Below, one piece after another: positions 46,753 to 55,606 of a stretch of DNA of 64,000 nt. Under the pieces are notes generated by a model. The model was given only the letters and a program-made list of their open reading frames with translations, was not told the origin of the DNA and searched no databases. Source of the stretch: G963422595 sp963422595 (GTDB lineage Bacteria > Pseudomonadota > Gammaproteobacteria > UBA4575). The stretch is from contig OY730298.1 of NCBI GenBank assembly GCA_963422595.1, forward strand, positions 434,001 through 498,000, read 5' to 3'. A program made the translations under genes and the position numbers. Numbering within the stretch: the first letter of the stretch is position 1; each line of letters opens with the position of its first letter.

Positions 46753-47508
46753 ATGCGGGCTATTCGCCTATATGTAGATCAAAGCCTGACCTTAAACGCC
46801 GAGCTTGAACTGGCTGGCACGGCGCGTCACTATGCCGTCAACGTCCTGCGGGTGCATAAAAACTCATCTCTTATACTGTTCAACGGTCGTGGTTACGACT
46901 ATCCGTGCGAGATCCTTGCAATTACCAAAAAAACCGTAGCGGTAAGAATTACCGGGCAGCTTAAAGTAACCAATGAGTCGCCACTACGGACGCATCTGTT
47001 GCTGGGTGTTTCCAAAGGCTCACGTATGGACTATGCGATACAAAAGACCGTCGAGGCCGGCGTCACCAACGTACATCCAATAATTACGCAACGTACCGTA
47101 GTTAAGTCGGCAACTAAGTTAAACACTAACAAACGCCGACACTGGCAAAGAATCATCATCAACGCCTGTGAACAATGTGCACGCGCGCAGCTGCCAACGC
47201 TGCATGACGCGATGCATCTGGCACGTTTAGAAACCTTAAACCGGGATGAACATGGATTCGTTTTCGACATCCATGCAGATCAAACGCTTGCCGGGTTTAG
47301 TCAGGGCACTTACAGATCGGTATGGTTGTTGGTGGGTCCCGAAGGAGGCCTCACCTCATCTGAAATTGACCTGGCGACGGCAAGGGGCTATCAGGCCGCA
47401 ACCTTTGGTGCGCGCGTGTTACGTACCGAAACCGCTGCATTGGCGGCACTTCTCGCCGCCCAGTTGTTATGGGGAGACTGCACCGCAATACGTGAACCGG
47501 GGAAGTAA
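46753..47508 (+). CDS. rsmE: 16S rRNA (uracil-1498-N3)-methyltransferase
   Basis: SPOUT-fold methyltransferase acting on 16S rRNA U1498. 251 aa. It has the N-terminal PUA-like part, then LLLGVSKGSRMDYAIQKTVEAG and the trefoil knot with LLVGPEGGLTSSEID and LGARVLRTETAA-type residues (here FGARVLRTETAALAAL). It uses SAM, which fits its place behind metK-ahcY. Confidence 0.94.
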   Translation: MRAIRLYVDQSLTLNAELELAGTARHYAVNVLRVHKNSSLILFNGRGYDYPCEILAITKKTVAVRITGQLKVTNESPLRTHLLLGVSKGSRMDYAIQKTVEAGVTNVHPIITQRTVVKSATKLNTNKRRHWQRIIINACEQCARAQLPTLHDAMHLARLETLNRDEHGFVFDIHADQTLAGFSQGTYRSVWLLVGPEGGLTSSEIDLATARGYQAATFGARVLRTETAALAALLAAQLLWGDCTAIREPGK

Positions 47509-48099
47509 GGAACCCCGGCCAAATAAAGTAAAGTGTTTTATAACAACGTGGCAAAAGCATGATGATATAGTACCAGCACTGAACGGTATTCAAAATCACA
47601 GTAGCATAGTGGCATAGTGGTTCAGACGCATCCCTCAACGGCAGACGGTTGCCCAGCCCGGGGCAGTCACGGCAGGGGCGTTAACACAGAGGCGCATAGT
47701 GGCCTGGTTGAGTATCCACGTGCACCCGGCCGCGCCGCACAATGCCGAAAAGGTGGCAAAGCCGGTCAGCTGGGGACGTAATAATTTTTAATTCGGCGAA
47801 GATCGGTCAGCTGAGGACGTAATAATTTTTAATTCGATGAAGATTGGTCAGCTGGGGACGTAATAATTTTTGAATCAGCAAAAGCCGGGTGCTTGATTGC
47901 CCGGAAAATGACGCCGGCCCATGTTTGAAAAGATTCTGGAGCTTGTGCGTGGATACGTGCGCAGGAACTATCGGGGAGACTGATTAAAATCTCCATTAAT
48001 CACATCTGCCTGATGCAGCAAAATGGTTTTTGCTACTGCTGTTAAAACCACGATTTGCTGTACGGGTATGTAACGGCATCATTGGTGAGGCATGCGCGC
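47509..48099. other. Longest non-coding stretch (591 bp), repeat-bearing
   Basis: No open frame with coding character. It contains a short direct repeat GCATAGTGG (47602-47620, again near 47694), a GC-rich block, and the three 41-bp tandem repeats at 47764-47880. No tRNA or transposase is visible. gshB begins at its right end. Confidence 0.6.
47764..47880. repeat. Three tandem ~41-bp repeats with CTGGGGACG core
   Basis: Copies begin at 47764, 47805 and 47846, each with GGTCAGCTGGGGACG (the middle has one A for G) followed by TAATAATTTTT and AATTC. The last copy diverges after about 33 bases. A related single copy, GTCACCTGGGGACGAAATTTTTT, lies on the minus strand at 4241-4265. Style recalls REP-type elements moved by RAYT transposases, but no transposase is in this window. 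Confidence 0.9.
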
Positions 48100-49050
48100 A
48101 TGACGGTGAAACTAGGTGTTATCATGGATCCTATAGAGGGAATAAGCGTCTCCAAAGACAGCACTTTCGCCATGCTTTTAGAAGCCCAGCGGCGCGCTTA
48201 TCAAATTCATTATTTACAATCTTCCGACGTGTTTCTGCAAACCGGCAAAATTCTGGGACACACGGCGCAAATTGCAGTACAGGATGACGCCTCTGACTGG
48301 TTTGAATTGCAGCGTTCGGTGCTGCAAGATCTCAGCGAGCTCGACGTGGTATTAATGCGCAAAGATCCACCGTTCAATATGGAGTACGTCTACACCACGT
48401 TTTTGCTGGATCGCCTGCATGAGACTGGCACTGTCGTGATCAATCACCCAACGGGTTTGCGCAATGCGAATGAAAAATTGTTCGCCGCGCGTTTTGCGCA
48501 ATGCAGTGTGCCCTACGTAGTGACTCAAAACAAACAAGTGCTTGATGATTTTATAGACAGGCACGGTGAAATAGTCATTAAACCGCTGGACGGTATGTGC
48601 GGAGATTCTGTTTTTCGTATTCAGCGGCAGGATGCGAATCGCAACGTAATCATAGAAACCGCTACGCGCCTTGGTCGCCAAACGGTGATGGCGCAACGCC
48701 TTATCGCGGAATACACGCAAGGCGATAAACGAATTTTACTCATAGATGGCGAACCCATTGCCTGTGCCTTGGTAAGAATACCGGCCAAGGGCGAGTTTCG
48801 CGCCAATCTGGCTAAAGGTGCCGTCGCTAAAGGCGCCGCGCTCACCGACAGAGATCGATGGATTTGCGCACAAATCAAACCGCAGCTAATGGCTATGCAA
48901 CTCAACTTTGTGGGCATAGATATAATAGGTGATTTTCTGACCGAGATTAACGTTACCAGTCCGACCGGAATTCGCGAGTTAGACAACATCTACGGCTTAA
49001 ATATATGCGCCACACTGTTTGACTCGATTGAAAAACGGCTTAATCATTAA
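48100..49050 (+). CDS. gshB: Glutathione synthetase
   Basis: ATP-grasp ligase joining gamma-glutamylcysteine and glycine. I start at ATG 48100 (MTVKLGVIMDPIEGI, 316 aa), matching E. coli; the frame is open to 48055 but those 15 residues are not family-like. Motifs: KDSTFAMLLEAQRRAY, MRKDPPFNMEYVY, GEIVIKPLDGMCGDSVFRI (split) and FVGIDIIGDFLTEINVTSPTG. First gene of a Pseudomonas-like block with yqgE-ruvX-pyrRBC'. Confidence 0.97.
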   Translation: MTVKLGVIMDPIEGISVSKDSTFAMLLEAQRRAYQIHYLQSSDVFLQTGKILGHTAQIAVQDDASDWFELQRSVLQDLSELDVVLMRKDPPFNMEYVYTTFLLDRLHETGTVVINHPTGLRNANEKLFAARFAQCSVPYVVTQNKQVLDDFIDRHGEIVIKPLDGMCGDSVFRIQRQDANRNVIIETATRLGRQTVMAQRLIAEYTQGDKRILLIDGEPIACALVRIPAKGEFRANLAKGAVAKGAALTDRDRWICAQIKPQLMAMQLNFVGIDIIGDFLTEINVTSPTGIRELDNIYGLNICATLFDSIEKRLNH

Positions 49051-49087
49051 TTCGGGAAAAACCACACGTTACTGAGGAGATGGGATT

Positions 49088-49648
49088 ATGCCTGCTAATC
49101 TTACCAAGCAACTGCTTATCGCCATGCCGTCTTTGCAAGACCCCAATTTCGTGCGCGCGGTTATCCTGGTCTGTGAACACAACGAAAATGGCGCTATGGG
49201 CATCGTTATTAATCAATCAATTTCCCTGTCAGTAGGAGAACTGCTTAGTCGCTTAAATGGTGACGACAACGGCAAGCACGTTTCCGATCATAGCCCGGTA
49301 TATGCCGGTGGGCCGGTGCATATTAACCGGGGGTTTATATTGCACGACTCCGATCGACAATGGGCCTCTACACACATTATTGATAACGACTTAAAATTGA
49401 CCACCTCCGAGGACATACTATTGGACATAGGCAAGGGAGTCGGCCCCAAAAATTCAATCGTAGCTTTGGGTTACGCCGGCTGGGGTGCTGGACAATTAGA
49501 ACGGGAACTGGCAGAAAACGTCTGGCTCACGGTCCCTTATGAGGCCAAAATCGTATTCGATACGCCGGCAGAGAGACGCTGGCAAAGCGCGGCCAATAAA
49601 CTGGGAATCGATTTACACCTTATTTCTAATGAAACCGGGCATGCCTGA
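49088..49648 (+). CDS. yqgE: YqgE/AlgH family protein
   Basis: 186 aa, conserved in proteobacteria, biochemical role not established. Hallmarks are LLIAMPSLQDPNFVRAVIL, GAMGIVINQ, VYAGGPVH and GYAGWGAGQLERELAENVWL. GAGGAG lies upstream of ATG 49088. It precedes ruvX as in many gammaproteobacteria. Confidence 0.95.
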   Translation: MPANLTKQLLIAMPSLQDPNFVRAVILVCEHNENGAMGIVINQSISLSVGELLSRLNGDDNGKHVSDHSPVYAGGPVHINRGFILHDSDRQWASTHIIDNDLKLTTSEDILLDIGKGVGPKNSIVALGYAGWGAGQLERELAENVWLTVPYEAKIVFDTPAERRWQSAANKLGIDLHLISNETGHA

Positions 49649-49704
49649 AAGCACGCCGAAAAACGAGTTTGTGACGACTCTATGCCACGCGGAAATTTTA
49701 ACGC

Positions 49705-50154
49705 GTGTCTAACGTAATCGGATTTGATTATGGCGAGCGCAGGATAGGCGTCGCAGTTGGGTTACTGGATATTGGCACGGCAAACCCTTTGACAACCATT
49801 GAAGTACCCACTTCAGGGATAGTGTGGAGTGACATCGACAAAATCATACAGCGATGGCAACCCCGGGGTTTAATCGTGGGGTGCGTTGAACGTGGCACCC
49901 CAAACAACAATGCTTTACGTAGCAAAATCCATCGCTTTTGTGAGCGTTTACAAGTGCGTTACTATCTACCCGTAGAAATTATCAATGAATCTTATTCTTC
50001 CGTCACGGCCTATGAAATACTTAAAGACATGCGCAGGAAAGGTCAGCGTAAAAAAATAAACAAAGTCGATATAGACAAGGCCGCTGCCGCAGTCATTCTA
50101 TATTCATGGCTGGCTTCCAATTCGCGTCAACGCGAGACGCAACCACGTTCATGA
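49705..50154 (+). CDS. ruvX: Putative pre-16S rRNA nuclease RuvX/YqgF
   Basis: RNase H-fold nuclease implicated in maturing the 5' end of 16S rRNA. 149 aa. VIGFDYGERRIGVAVG carries the first catalytic aspartate, and NESYSSVTA the glutamate. KVDIDKAAAAVILYSWL contains the last aspartate. The start is GTG 49705. It overlaps pyrR by 4 bases (ATGA). Confidence 0.95.
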   Translation: MSNVIGFDYGERRIGVAVGLLDIGTANPLTTIEVPTSGIVWSDIDKIIQRWQPRGLIVGCVERGTPNNNALRSKIHRFCERLQVRYYLPVEIINESYSSVTAYEILKDMRRKGQRKKINKVDIDKAAAAVILYSWLASNSRQRETQPRS

Positions 50155-50648
50155 CGATGTTAAATGCACAACAACTGCTGGCAAAACTTGCCCAGGGTCT
50201 GAACGACTACATGGGTGATGAAGACATCACCGATCCGGTATTCATCGGCATTCGTACCGGGGGGGTTTGGGTGGCCGAACGTCTACAGTCATTGTTGCGT
50301 AATAAAGATAAGCTGGGCATTCTGGACATTACGTTCTATCGGGATGACTTCAGTCGCACAGGCATACAACCGAGGGTAAAACCTTCGCATTTACCTTTAG
50401 GTATTAACGGCAGACACGTCATTCTGATAGACGACGTGTTGCACACCGGGCGCACGGTACGTGCCGCCTTAAATGAAATCTTTGATTATGGCCGCCCGGC
50501 TTCGGTAAGCCTGGCGATACTGGTACAGCGTGACGGCAGAGAGCTACCCATCCAGGCCGACGTGACAGGCGGTTCTGTAAGTTTAGACGCTAAACAACAC
50601 GTACAATTAAACGGCCCCGATCCACTGACGCTGGAAATTGTAAATTAA
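50151..50648 (+). CDS. pyrR: PyrR-type regulator / uracil phosphoribosyltransferase
   Basis: PRTase-fold protein, 165 aa from ATG 50151 (MTMLNAQQLLAKLAQ), which overlaps the ruvX stop. The PRPP loop is VILIDDVLHTGRTVRAAL, with GIRTGGVWVAERL near the N-terminus. It may act as uracil phosphoribosyltransferase, regulator or both. No obvious attenuator leader precedes it, since it overlaps ruvX. First of the pyr genes. Confidence 0.94.
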   Translation: MTMLNAQQLLAKLAQGLNDYMGDEDITDPVFIGIRTGGVWVAERLQSLLRNKDKLGILDITFYRDDFSRTGIQPRVKPSHLPLGINGRHVILIDDVLHTGRTVRAALNEIFDYGRPASVSLAILVQRDGRELPIQADVTGGSVSLDAKQHVQLNGPDPLTLEIVN

Positions 50649-50655
50649 TTATTCA

Positions 50656-51597
50656 ATGCGGCATTTCTTAAGTATAAGTGAGCTTAGCCACGCACAACTT
50701 ACGCACATCCTCAATATCGCCGAATCGTTCACTGGCGTAGACGGACAGGCGGTAAAAAAAGTGCCGCTGCTGCGGGGTAAAACCATCGTCAACCTGTTCT
50801 TTGAGCCCAGTACCCGCACACGTACCACGTTTGAGCTTGCTGCCAAACGCCTCTCGGCGGACGTCCTGAACATTAATGTCGGCACCTCGGCTACCACCAA
50901 GGGCGAGAGTTTGCTCGACACCCTGTTTAATCTTGAAGCCATGAACGTGGACACGTTCATCGTCAGACACCCGGAAAGCGGCGCGGCAGACTTTATGGCA
51001 AATCATGTCGCGCCTCACGTCAGCATTATTAATGCCGGTGACGGCAGACATGCTCATCCTACACAGGCCATGCTGGACGTGTTCACCATTCGCAAATACT
51101 GCCAGGACTTCTCGCAACTAAGCGTCGCCATCGTGGGTGACATATTGCATTCGCGCGTGGCGCGCTCGCAAATCGAAGCACTTAATATTTTAGGGGTTAA
51201 AGAAGTGCGCGTGGTCGCGCCTAAAACATTGTTACCCGCAAGTGTCGAACAGTTGGGCGTAACAAGCTATCAGAATTGCAGGCAAGGCCTAAGCGACGTA
51301 GACGTGATCATCATGTTGCGTTTACAAAAAGAGCGTATGCAGGGCGCGTTCATACCCAGTGAACGTGAATATTTTCAGTTATACGGTTTGACGTCTGAAC
51401 GCCTGGCCCTGGCCAGGCCTGATGCCATCGTCATGCATCCTGGCCCGATCAATCGAGGCGTTGAAATCAGTTCAGAAGTCGCGGATGGTCCTAAATCCGT
51501 TATTTTAGAGCAAGTCAACTACGGTATTGCGGTGCGCATGGCGATTTTATCCATCGCCATCAGTGCAGATGATAGCAGCGTGACTCATGCGGCTTGA
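50656..51597 (+). CDS. pyrB: Aspartate carbamoyltransferase catalytic chain
   Basis: First committed step of pyrimidine synthesis: carbamoyl phosphate plus aspartate to carbamoylaspartate. 313 aa. FEPSTRTRTTFELAAKRL binds carbamoyl phosphate, and DGRHAHPTQAMLD and LRLQKERM bind the substrate. It lacks a pyrI regulatory chain nearby. Instead it overlaps the inactive-dihydroorotase gene by 11 bases, the Pseudomonas pattern. Confidence 0.97.
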   Translation: MRHFLSISELSHAQLTHILNIAESFTGVDGQAVKKVPLLRGKTIVNLFFEPSTRTRTTFELAAKRLSADVLNINVGTSATTKGESLLDTLFNLEAMNVDTFIVRHPESGAADFMANHVAPHVSIINAGDGRHAHPTQAMLDVFTIRKYCQDFSQLSVAIVGDILHSRVARSQIEALNILGVKEVRVVAPKTLLPASVEQLGVTSYQNCRQGLSDVDVIIMLRLQKERMQGAFIPSEREYFQLYGLTSERLALARPDAIVMHPGPINRGVEISSEVADGPKSVILEQVNYGIAVRMAILSIAISADDSSVTHAA

Positions 51598-52867
51598 AAT
51601 TTCAAACGGTCGCCTTGTTGATCCCGGCAATGACATCGATCAACTGGCGGATATCTTTATCGCCGACGGAAAAATTGCTGCCATCGCTAAACCGCCGGAT
51701 GGTTGGCAGGCGGAGCAAACCATTGATGCCACGAACAAAATCGTGTTACCAGGATTAGTCGAGCTGTCAGCTTGTTTGCGTGAACCCGGGCATGAACATA
51801 AAGCCACGATACAGTCCGAAACTCAAGCTGCCGCAGCCGCTGGGGTAACCAGTCTTGCGTGCTTGCCGAGCACCGACCCGGTGGTAGATTCCCCCGCACA
51901 AGTCGAGCTTATTGAGCAGCTTTCGCAATACAGCAACTGTTGCCACGTGTATGTAATCGGGGCCTTGACGGCAGGCTTGAAGGGCGACTGTCTAAGCGAA
52001 ATGGCGGCACTAAAAGCCGCCGGTTGTGTAGGAGTGAGCAACGTTTTGCGCCCGGTCAAGAGTTCTTTGGTGTTGCGCCGCGCCATGGAATATGCGTCCA
52101 GTCAGGATTTAACCGTCTTTACCTATCCCCTGGACCACCAACTCGCCAATAACGGTTGTGTACATGAAGGCTTAACTGCTTCTCGCTTAGGCTTGCCCGG
52201 CATACCCGCGGCTGCGGAAACTGCGGCAGTGGCTTTTCAACTGGCACTCATAGAGGAATTGAACATCAGATCACATTTTTGCCGTCTTTCTACCCGGCGC
52301 GCAGTTAACATGATCGCCCGGGCACGGTATGACAATCTACCTGTCACCGCTGATACCAGCATTCTGCATTTATTTTTGACCGATCACGACATACGGGGAT
52401 TTGACGGTTTATGTCACAACCTGCCTCCATATCGAACTCGTGAAGACCGTGCCGGTTTACGCGAGGGCCTGCAATCCGGATCAATATCTGCTATTTGCGC
52501 CGACCACCAACCACACGAAACCGAGGCCAGGCTCGCGCCTTTTCAATCAACTGCGCCTGGCAGCTCTACACTGGAGACATTGTTGCCTTTAGCTCTGCAA
52601 TTAGTGCGCGAGGATTTATTAAGCCTGAGTGACGCAGTTCGCTTATTAACTCAAGGCCCTGCAGCAATACTTGGTATCCCGGCGGGTGATCTGCACCTGG
52701 GTGCATGCGCCGACGTTTGTATTGTTGATACGGAGTTTTGCTGGACCTTAAATAACGCAACGATGCGCAGCCGCGGCAAAAACACGCCGCTTTCAGGAAG
52801 TCAGCTTAAAGGTCGGGTTATGTACACCATTCTGGACGGCAGGCTGGTCTTTGAAAATTATCTATAA
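51587..52867 (+). CDS. pyrC': Dihydroorotase-like non-catalytic subunit PyrC'
   Basis: 426 aa, of dihydroorotase fold but missing metal ligands. Where active enzymes have HxH before LREPG, this reads PGLVELSACLREPGHEH. The later histidine is replaced in HFCRLSTRRAV, while ICADHQPHE keeps the downstream Asp. In Pseudomonas a comparable PyrC' is needed to assemble the ATCase dodecamer. The 11-base overlap with pyrB supports that role. A real PyrC should exist elsewhere. Confidence 0.9.
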   Translation: MRLEISNGRLVDPGNDIDQLADIFIADGKIAAIAKPPDGWQAEQTIDATNKIVLPGLVELSACLREPGHEHKATIQSETQAAAAAGVTSLACLPSTDPVVDSPAQVELIEQLSQYSNCCHVYVIGALTAGLKGDCLSEMAALKAAGCVGVSNVLRPVKSSLVLRRAMEYASSQDLTVFTYPLDHQLANNGCVHEGLTASRLGLPGIPAAAETAAVAFQLALIEELNIRSHFCRLSTRRAVNMIARARYDNLPVTADTSILHLFLTDHDIRGFDGLCHNLPPYRTREDRAGLREGLQSGSISAICADHQPHETEARLAPFQSTAPGSSTLETLLPLALQLVREDLLSLSDAVRLLTQGPAAILGIPAGDLHLGACADVCIVDTEFCWTLNNATMRSRGKNTPLSGSQLKGRVMYTILDGRLVFENYL

Positions 52868-52885
52868 CGAGTTTCACTGGCACTC

Positions 52886-53776
52886 GTGTTACATGGAGAA
52901 ATCATACTGAAGAATCATCGCAGCACCATCTTTGAAGAAGAGGCCGAAGTCATTAGTCAGGAGTCCCTGGCAGCATGGCAGTACGTTATAAAACTGCATG
53001 CGCCCAAATGCGCCAAACGTGCGCGCGCCGGTAACTTTGTACATCTACAGTGTGATCGGGAACTCGCCATGCGTCGCCCTTACTCCATTATGCGCAGTGA
53101 CCCGCATACCGGCTGTATTGACATCCTGTATAAAATCGTCGGTCGGGGCAGTGCCTATTTCGCGACGCGTAAAGCAGGCGACACAATTCAGTGTTTAGGC
53201 CCTATCGGAAATAAATTTACCCTCAACGACACTACCTCACATCCATTATTACTGGGTGGAGGAGTCGGTATTCCGCCGCTGATCTTTTTTGCAGATGAGC
53301 TTCGCAAGCAGTCCGACCTTTATCCGTTTGTGATTATGGGGTCTGAAACTCCGTTTCCTTTCCCCATCTGTCCCTCAAAGATATTGGTGCAAAACCTGCC
53401 CGATAACGTCATTGCGGCTATACCGCTACTGGATGACTGGGGCATTGCCTCGCGTCTCACCAGCCTACAGGGCTACCAAGGTTGTTTTGAGGGTTATGTG
53501 CACGAACTTGCCGAGCATTGGTTTGCCAATCTGGATAAGGAAGCACGACGAGGAGTGGAAGTATTTGCCTGCGGGCCAACTAAAATGCTTGCAGCGATTG
53601 CCGGTTTTGCCAAACGCCACCAGCTTCCCTGTCAGGTGTGTTTAGAAGCACGCATGGCATGTGCAGTGGGCGGTTGCGCAGGTTGTGTCATAGCGCACAA
53701 GGAAAATAGTCGAGTTACGGCAATGCAACGTGTTTGTGTAGACGGCCCGGTGTTTAATGCGGAAAATGTTTTCTAA
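52886..53776 (+). CDS. PyrK-like FAD/[2Fe-2S] electron transfer protein
   Basis: 296 aa, of the ferredoxin-reductase/PyrK family, which passes electrons between class 1B dihydroorotate dehydrogenase and NAD. It has the FAD motif RRPYSIMR, a nucleotide loop LLGGGVGIPPLIFFA, VFACGPTKML, and the cluster region CLEARMACAVGGCAGCV with a last Cys in MQRVCVDGPVF. GTG 52886 is the only reasonable start but is not certain. No pyrD gene is adjacent, so its partner is open. Confidence 0.88.
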   Translation: MLHGEIILKNHRSTIFEEEAEVISQESLAAWQYVIKLHAPKCAKRARAGNFVHLQCDRELAMRRPYSIMRSDPHTGCIDILYKIVGRGSAYFATRKAGDTIQCLGPIGNKFTLNDTTSHPLLLGGGVGIPPLIFFADELRKQSDLYPFVIMGSETPFPFPICPSKILVQNLPDNVIAAIPLLDDWGIASRLTSLQGYQGCFEGYVHELAEHWFANLDKEARRGVEVFACGPTKMLAAIAGFAKRHQLPCQVCLEARMACAVGGCAGCVIAHKENSRVTAMQRVCVDGPVFNAENVF

Positions 53777-53846
53777 ACACACGCCCGCCATACGGCAGAA
53801 GTGCGAGCATCCGACTACTGAATATTGTATGGATAGAAAGTAATCT

Positions 53847-54563
53847 ATGAACTCACAGACAGGCTCCCGGTTAATTAGCGTCAAAGCGGCAATCGATCGA
53901 ATGGAGGCCAGATATCAACGTATACCCGGCAGTGTTGTTCTGGTCGCGGTGAGCAAAACCAGGACGGTCGAAGACATACTTGAGGCCAGCTCCCACGGCC
54001 AGCGTGAATTTGGTGAGAGCTACGTGCAGGAAGCCGTCAAAAAAATAACCTCCTTAACGGGTGAAAAGCTACACTGGCACTTTATAGGACCCATACAAAA
54101 AAACAAAACCAGGCTTATTGCCCAATATTTCGATTGGGTGCATAGCATAGATCGTTTAATCATTGCCAGGCGGCTCAATACACAACGTCCCGCGTTATTG
54201 CCGCCACTACAGGTTTGCATACAAGTGAACATAGATAATGACACATCAAAATCCGGCGTGCCCGTTGACCAGCTCCATGGCTTGGCGAAATCCATGTTAA
54301 ATCTTGATAGACTCAAACTGCGAGGACTGATGGCAATTCCTCAGGCAAGCAGCGACGTCGGCCAGCAGCGTCAAAAATTCGCGCAGCTTAGGCGGCAACT
54401 TAAGCGATTAAATCGTTTAGGGATCAATCCCGATACGCTGTCAATGGGGATGAGCGGTGACCTGGAAGCGGCAGTTGCTGAAGGAGCGACTATCGTTCGC
54501 GTAGGCACGGCAATTTTTGGAAGACGAGCTGTCAGGCAGCATATTACATGCAGTCATCAGTAA
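53847..54563 (+). CDS. yggS: Pyridoxal phosphate homeostasis protein YggS
   Basis: PLP-binding protein of the PROSC family. 238 aa. The lysine is in VLVAVSKTR, with EFGESYVQEAVKK, WHFIGPIQKNK and LRGLMAIP. The C-terminus SMGMSGDLEAAVAEGATIVRVGTAIFG (split) is the family signature. It lies 5' of proC as in many bacteria. pilT, usually to its left in Pseudomonas, is absent. Confidence 0.95.
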   Translation: MNSQTGSRLISVKAAIDRMEARYQRIPGSVVLVAVSKTRTVEDILEASSHGQREFGESYVQEAVKKITSLTGEKLHWHFIGPIQKNKTRLIAQYFDWVHSIDRLIIARRLNTQRPALLPPLQVCIQVNIDNDTSKSGVPVDQLHGLAKSMLNLDRLKLRGLMAIPQASSDVGQQRQKFAQLRRQLKRLNRLGINPDTLSMGMSGDLEAAVAEGATIVRVGTAIFGRRAVRQHITCSHQ

Positions 54564-54740
54564 GCATCCGTGATATAAACGGCATGTAGAGTTTTGAGAA
54601 ACACGGCTTGTTATGGCACTCCGCTTGTTACCTGTATTGACGCACGCGAATTGCTTCTTTCGAGGCATCGCCAGGCCCATGCCTGGCCGCACAGAGTCGC
54701 GCCAGCCAGAGCCATCTCTCATCCAAAGTTGGGGTAATCC

Positions 54741-55586
54741 ATGAATCCAATGCTGGAAAACTCGAAAATCGCTTTTATAGGTGGCGGCAATATGGGCCAG
54801 GCTTTAGTGGGCGGTTTACTTAACAGTGGTTATATAGCTGAGAACATAACCATCATTGATACTGATCAGGCTATATGTATCAAGCTGAAGGAGCAATTTG
54901 CACAATGTCACGTATGTTCACGCACCGAAGCGGTTCTTACTCTTGCTGACAGCGTGGTGCTCGCGGTAAAACCGCAAGTTATGCGCCATGCCTGTGAAGA
55001 AATTGCAGCACCATGTCAGGCGGCGCGTCCCCTGATCATTTCCATAGCTGCCGGGGTGCGAAGTAAGGATATCGATGGCTGGCTTGGTGGGGAATTGCCC
55101 ATAGTGCGCTGCATGCCCAACGTGCCCGCCCTGGTGCAGTCTGGCGCAACCGGCTTGTATGCGAATACTGAAGTATCGGCTCGACAACGCGCTATTGCAG
55201 AGGGCATTCTTGATAGCGTGGGTTCAACCATGTGGCTGGAACAGGAGCCCATGCTGGATGTCGTTACCGCAGTTTCCGGTAGTGGCCCAGCGTATTTCTT
55301 TTATCTGATTGAGGCCATGCTCGATGCAGGTCAGGCACTTGGCCTGAATGCAGCACAAGCCCGCCAGCTTACCGTTGATACCGCAACGGGCGCTGCCAAA
55401 CTAATCGAAAAAAGCACTAAAAGCCCGCAGGAATTACGTCATGCCGTAACCTCAAAAGGGGGTACTACGGAAGCAGCAATAGCGACCCTGGATCAAGGCA
55501 ACGTGAAAAATATTATGCGTAATGCAATAACGAACGCCGCTAAAAAAGCGCGACAACTCGCCCGTTCACCGGCAAACAAAAATTAG
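54741..55586 (+). CDS. proC: Pyrroline-5-carboxylate reductase
   Basis: Last step of proline synthesis with NADPH. 281 aa. The Rossmann start is IAFIGGGNMGQALVGGLL. VLAVKPQVM and VRCMPNVPALVQSGATGLYAN follow, and the C-terminal helix signature is RHAVTSKGGTTEAAIATLD. It starts at ATG 54741 or 54750. yggT follows 20 bases later. Confidence 0.97.
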   Translation: MNPMLENSKIAFIGGGNMGQALVGGLLNSGYIAENITIIDTDQAICIKLKEQFAQCHVCSRTEAVLTLADSVVLAVKPQVMRHACEEIAAPCQAARPLIISIAAGVRSKDIDGWLGGELPIVRCMPNVPALVQSGATGLYANTEVSARQRAIAEGILDSVGSTMWLEQEPMLDVVTAVSGSGPAYFFYLIEAMLDAGQALGLNAAQARQLTVDTATGAAKLIEKSTKSPQELRHAVTSKGGTTEAAIATLDQGNVKNIMRNAITNAAKKARQLARSPANKN

Positions 55587-55606
55587 CAAACAAGGCCGAA
55601 TAAATC

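Noticed and set aside
47509..47765. tRNA or small RNA gene in the rsmE-gshB gap
   Set aside because: No cloverleaf, CCA end or TPsiC-like segment could be found; only short repeats and a GC-rich block.
47764..47880. Repeat array that could be a small CRISPR
   Set aside because: The whole 41-bp period is repeated, there are no unique spacers, only three copies, and no cas genes.
51587..52867. Active dihydroorotase (pyrC)
   Set aside because: Metal-binding HxH is absent and another ligand is replaced, so a structural PyrC' is the better call.
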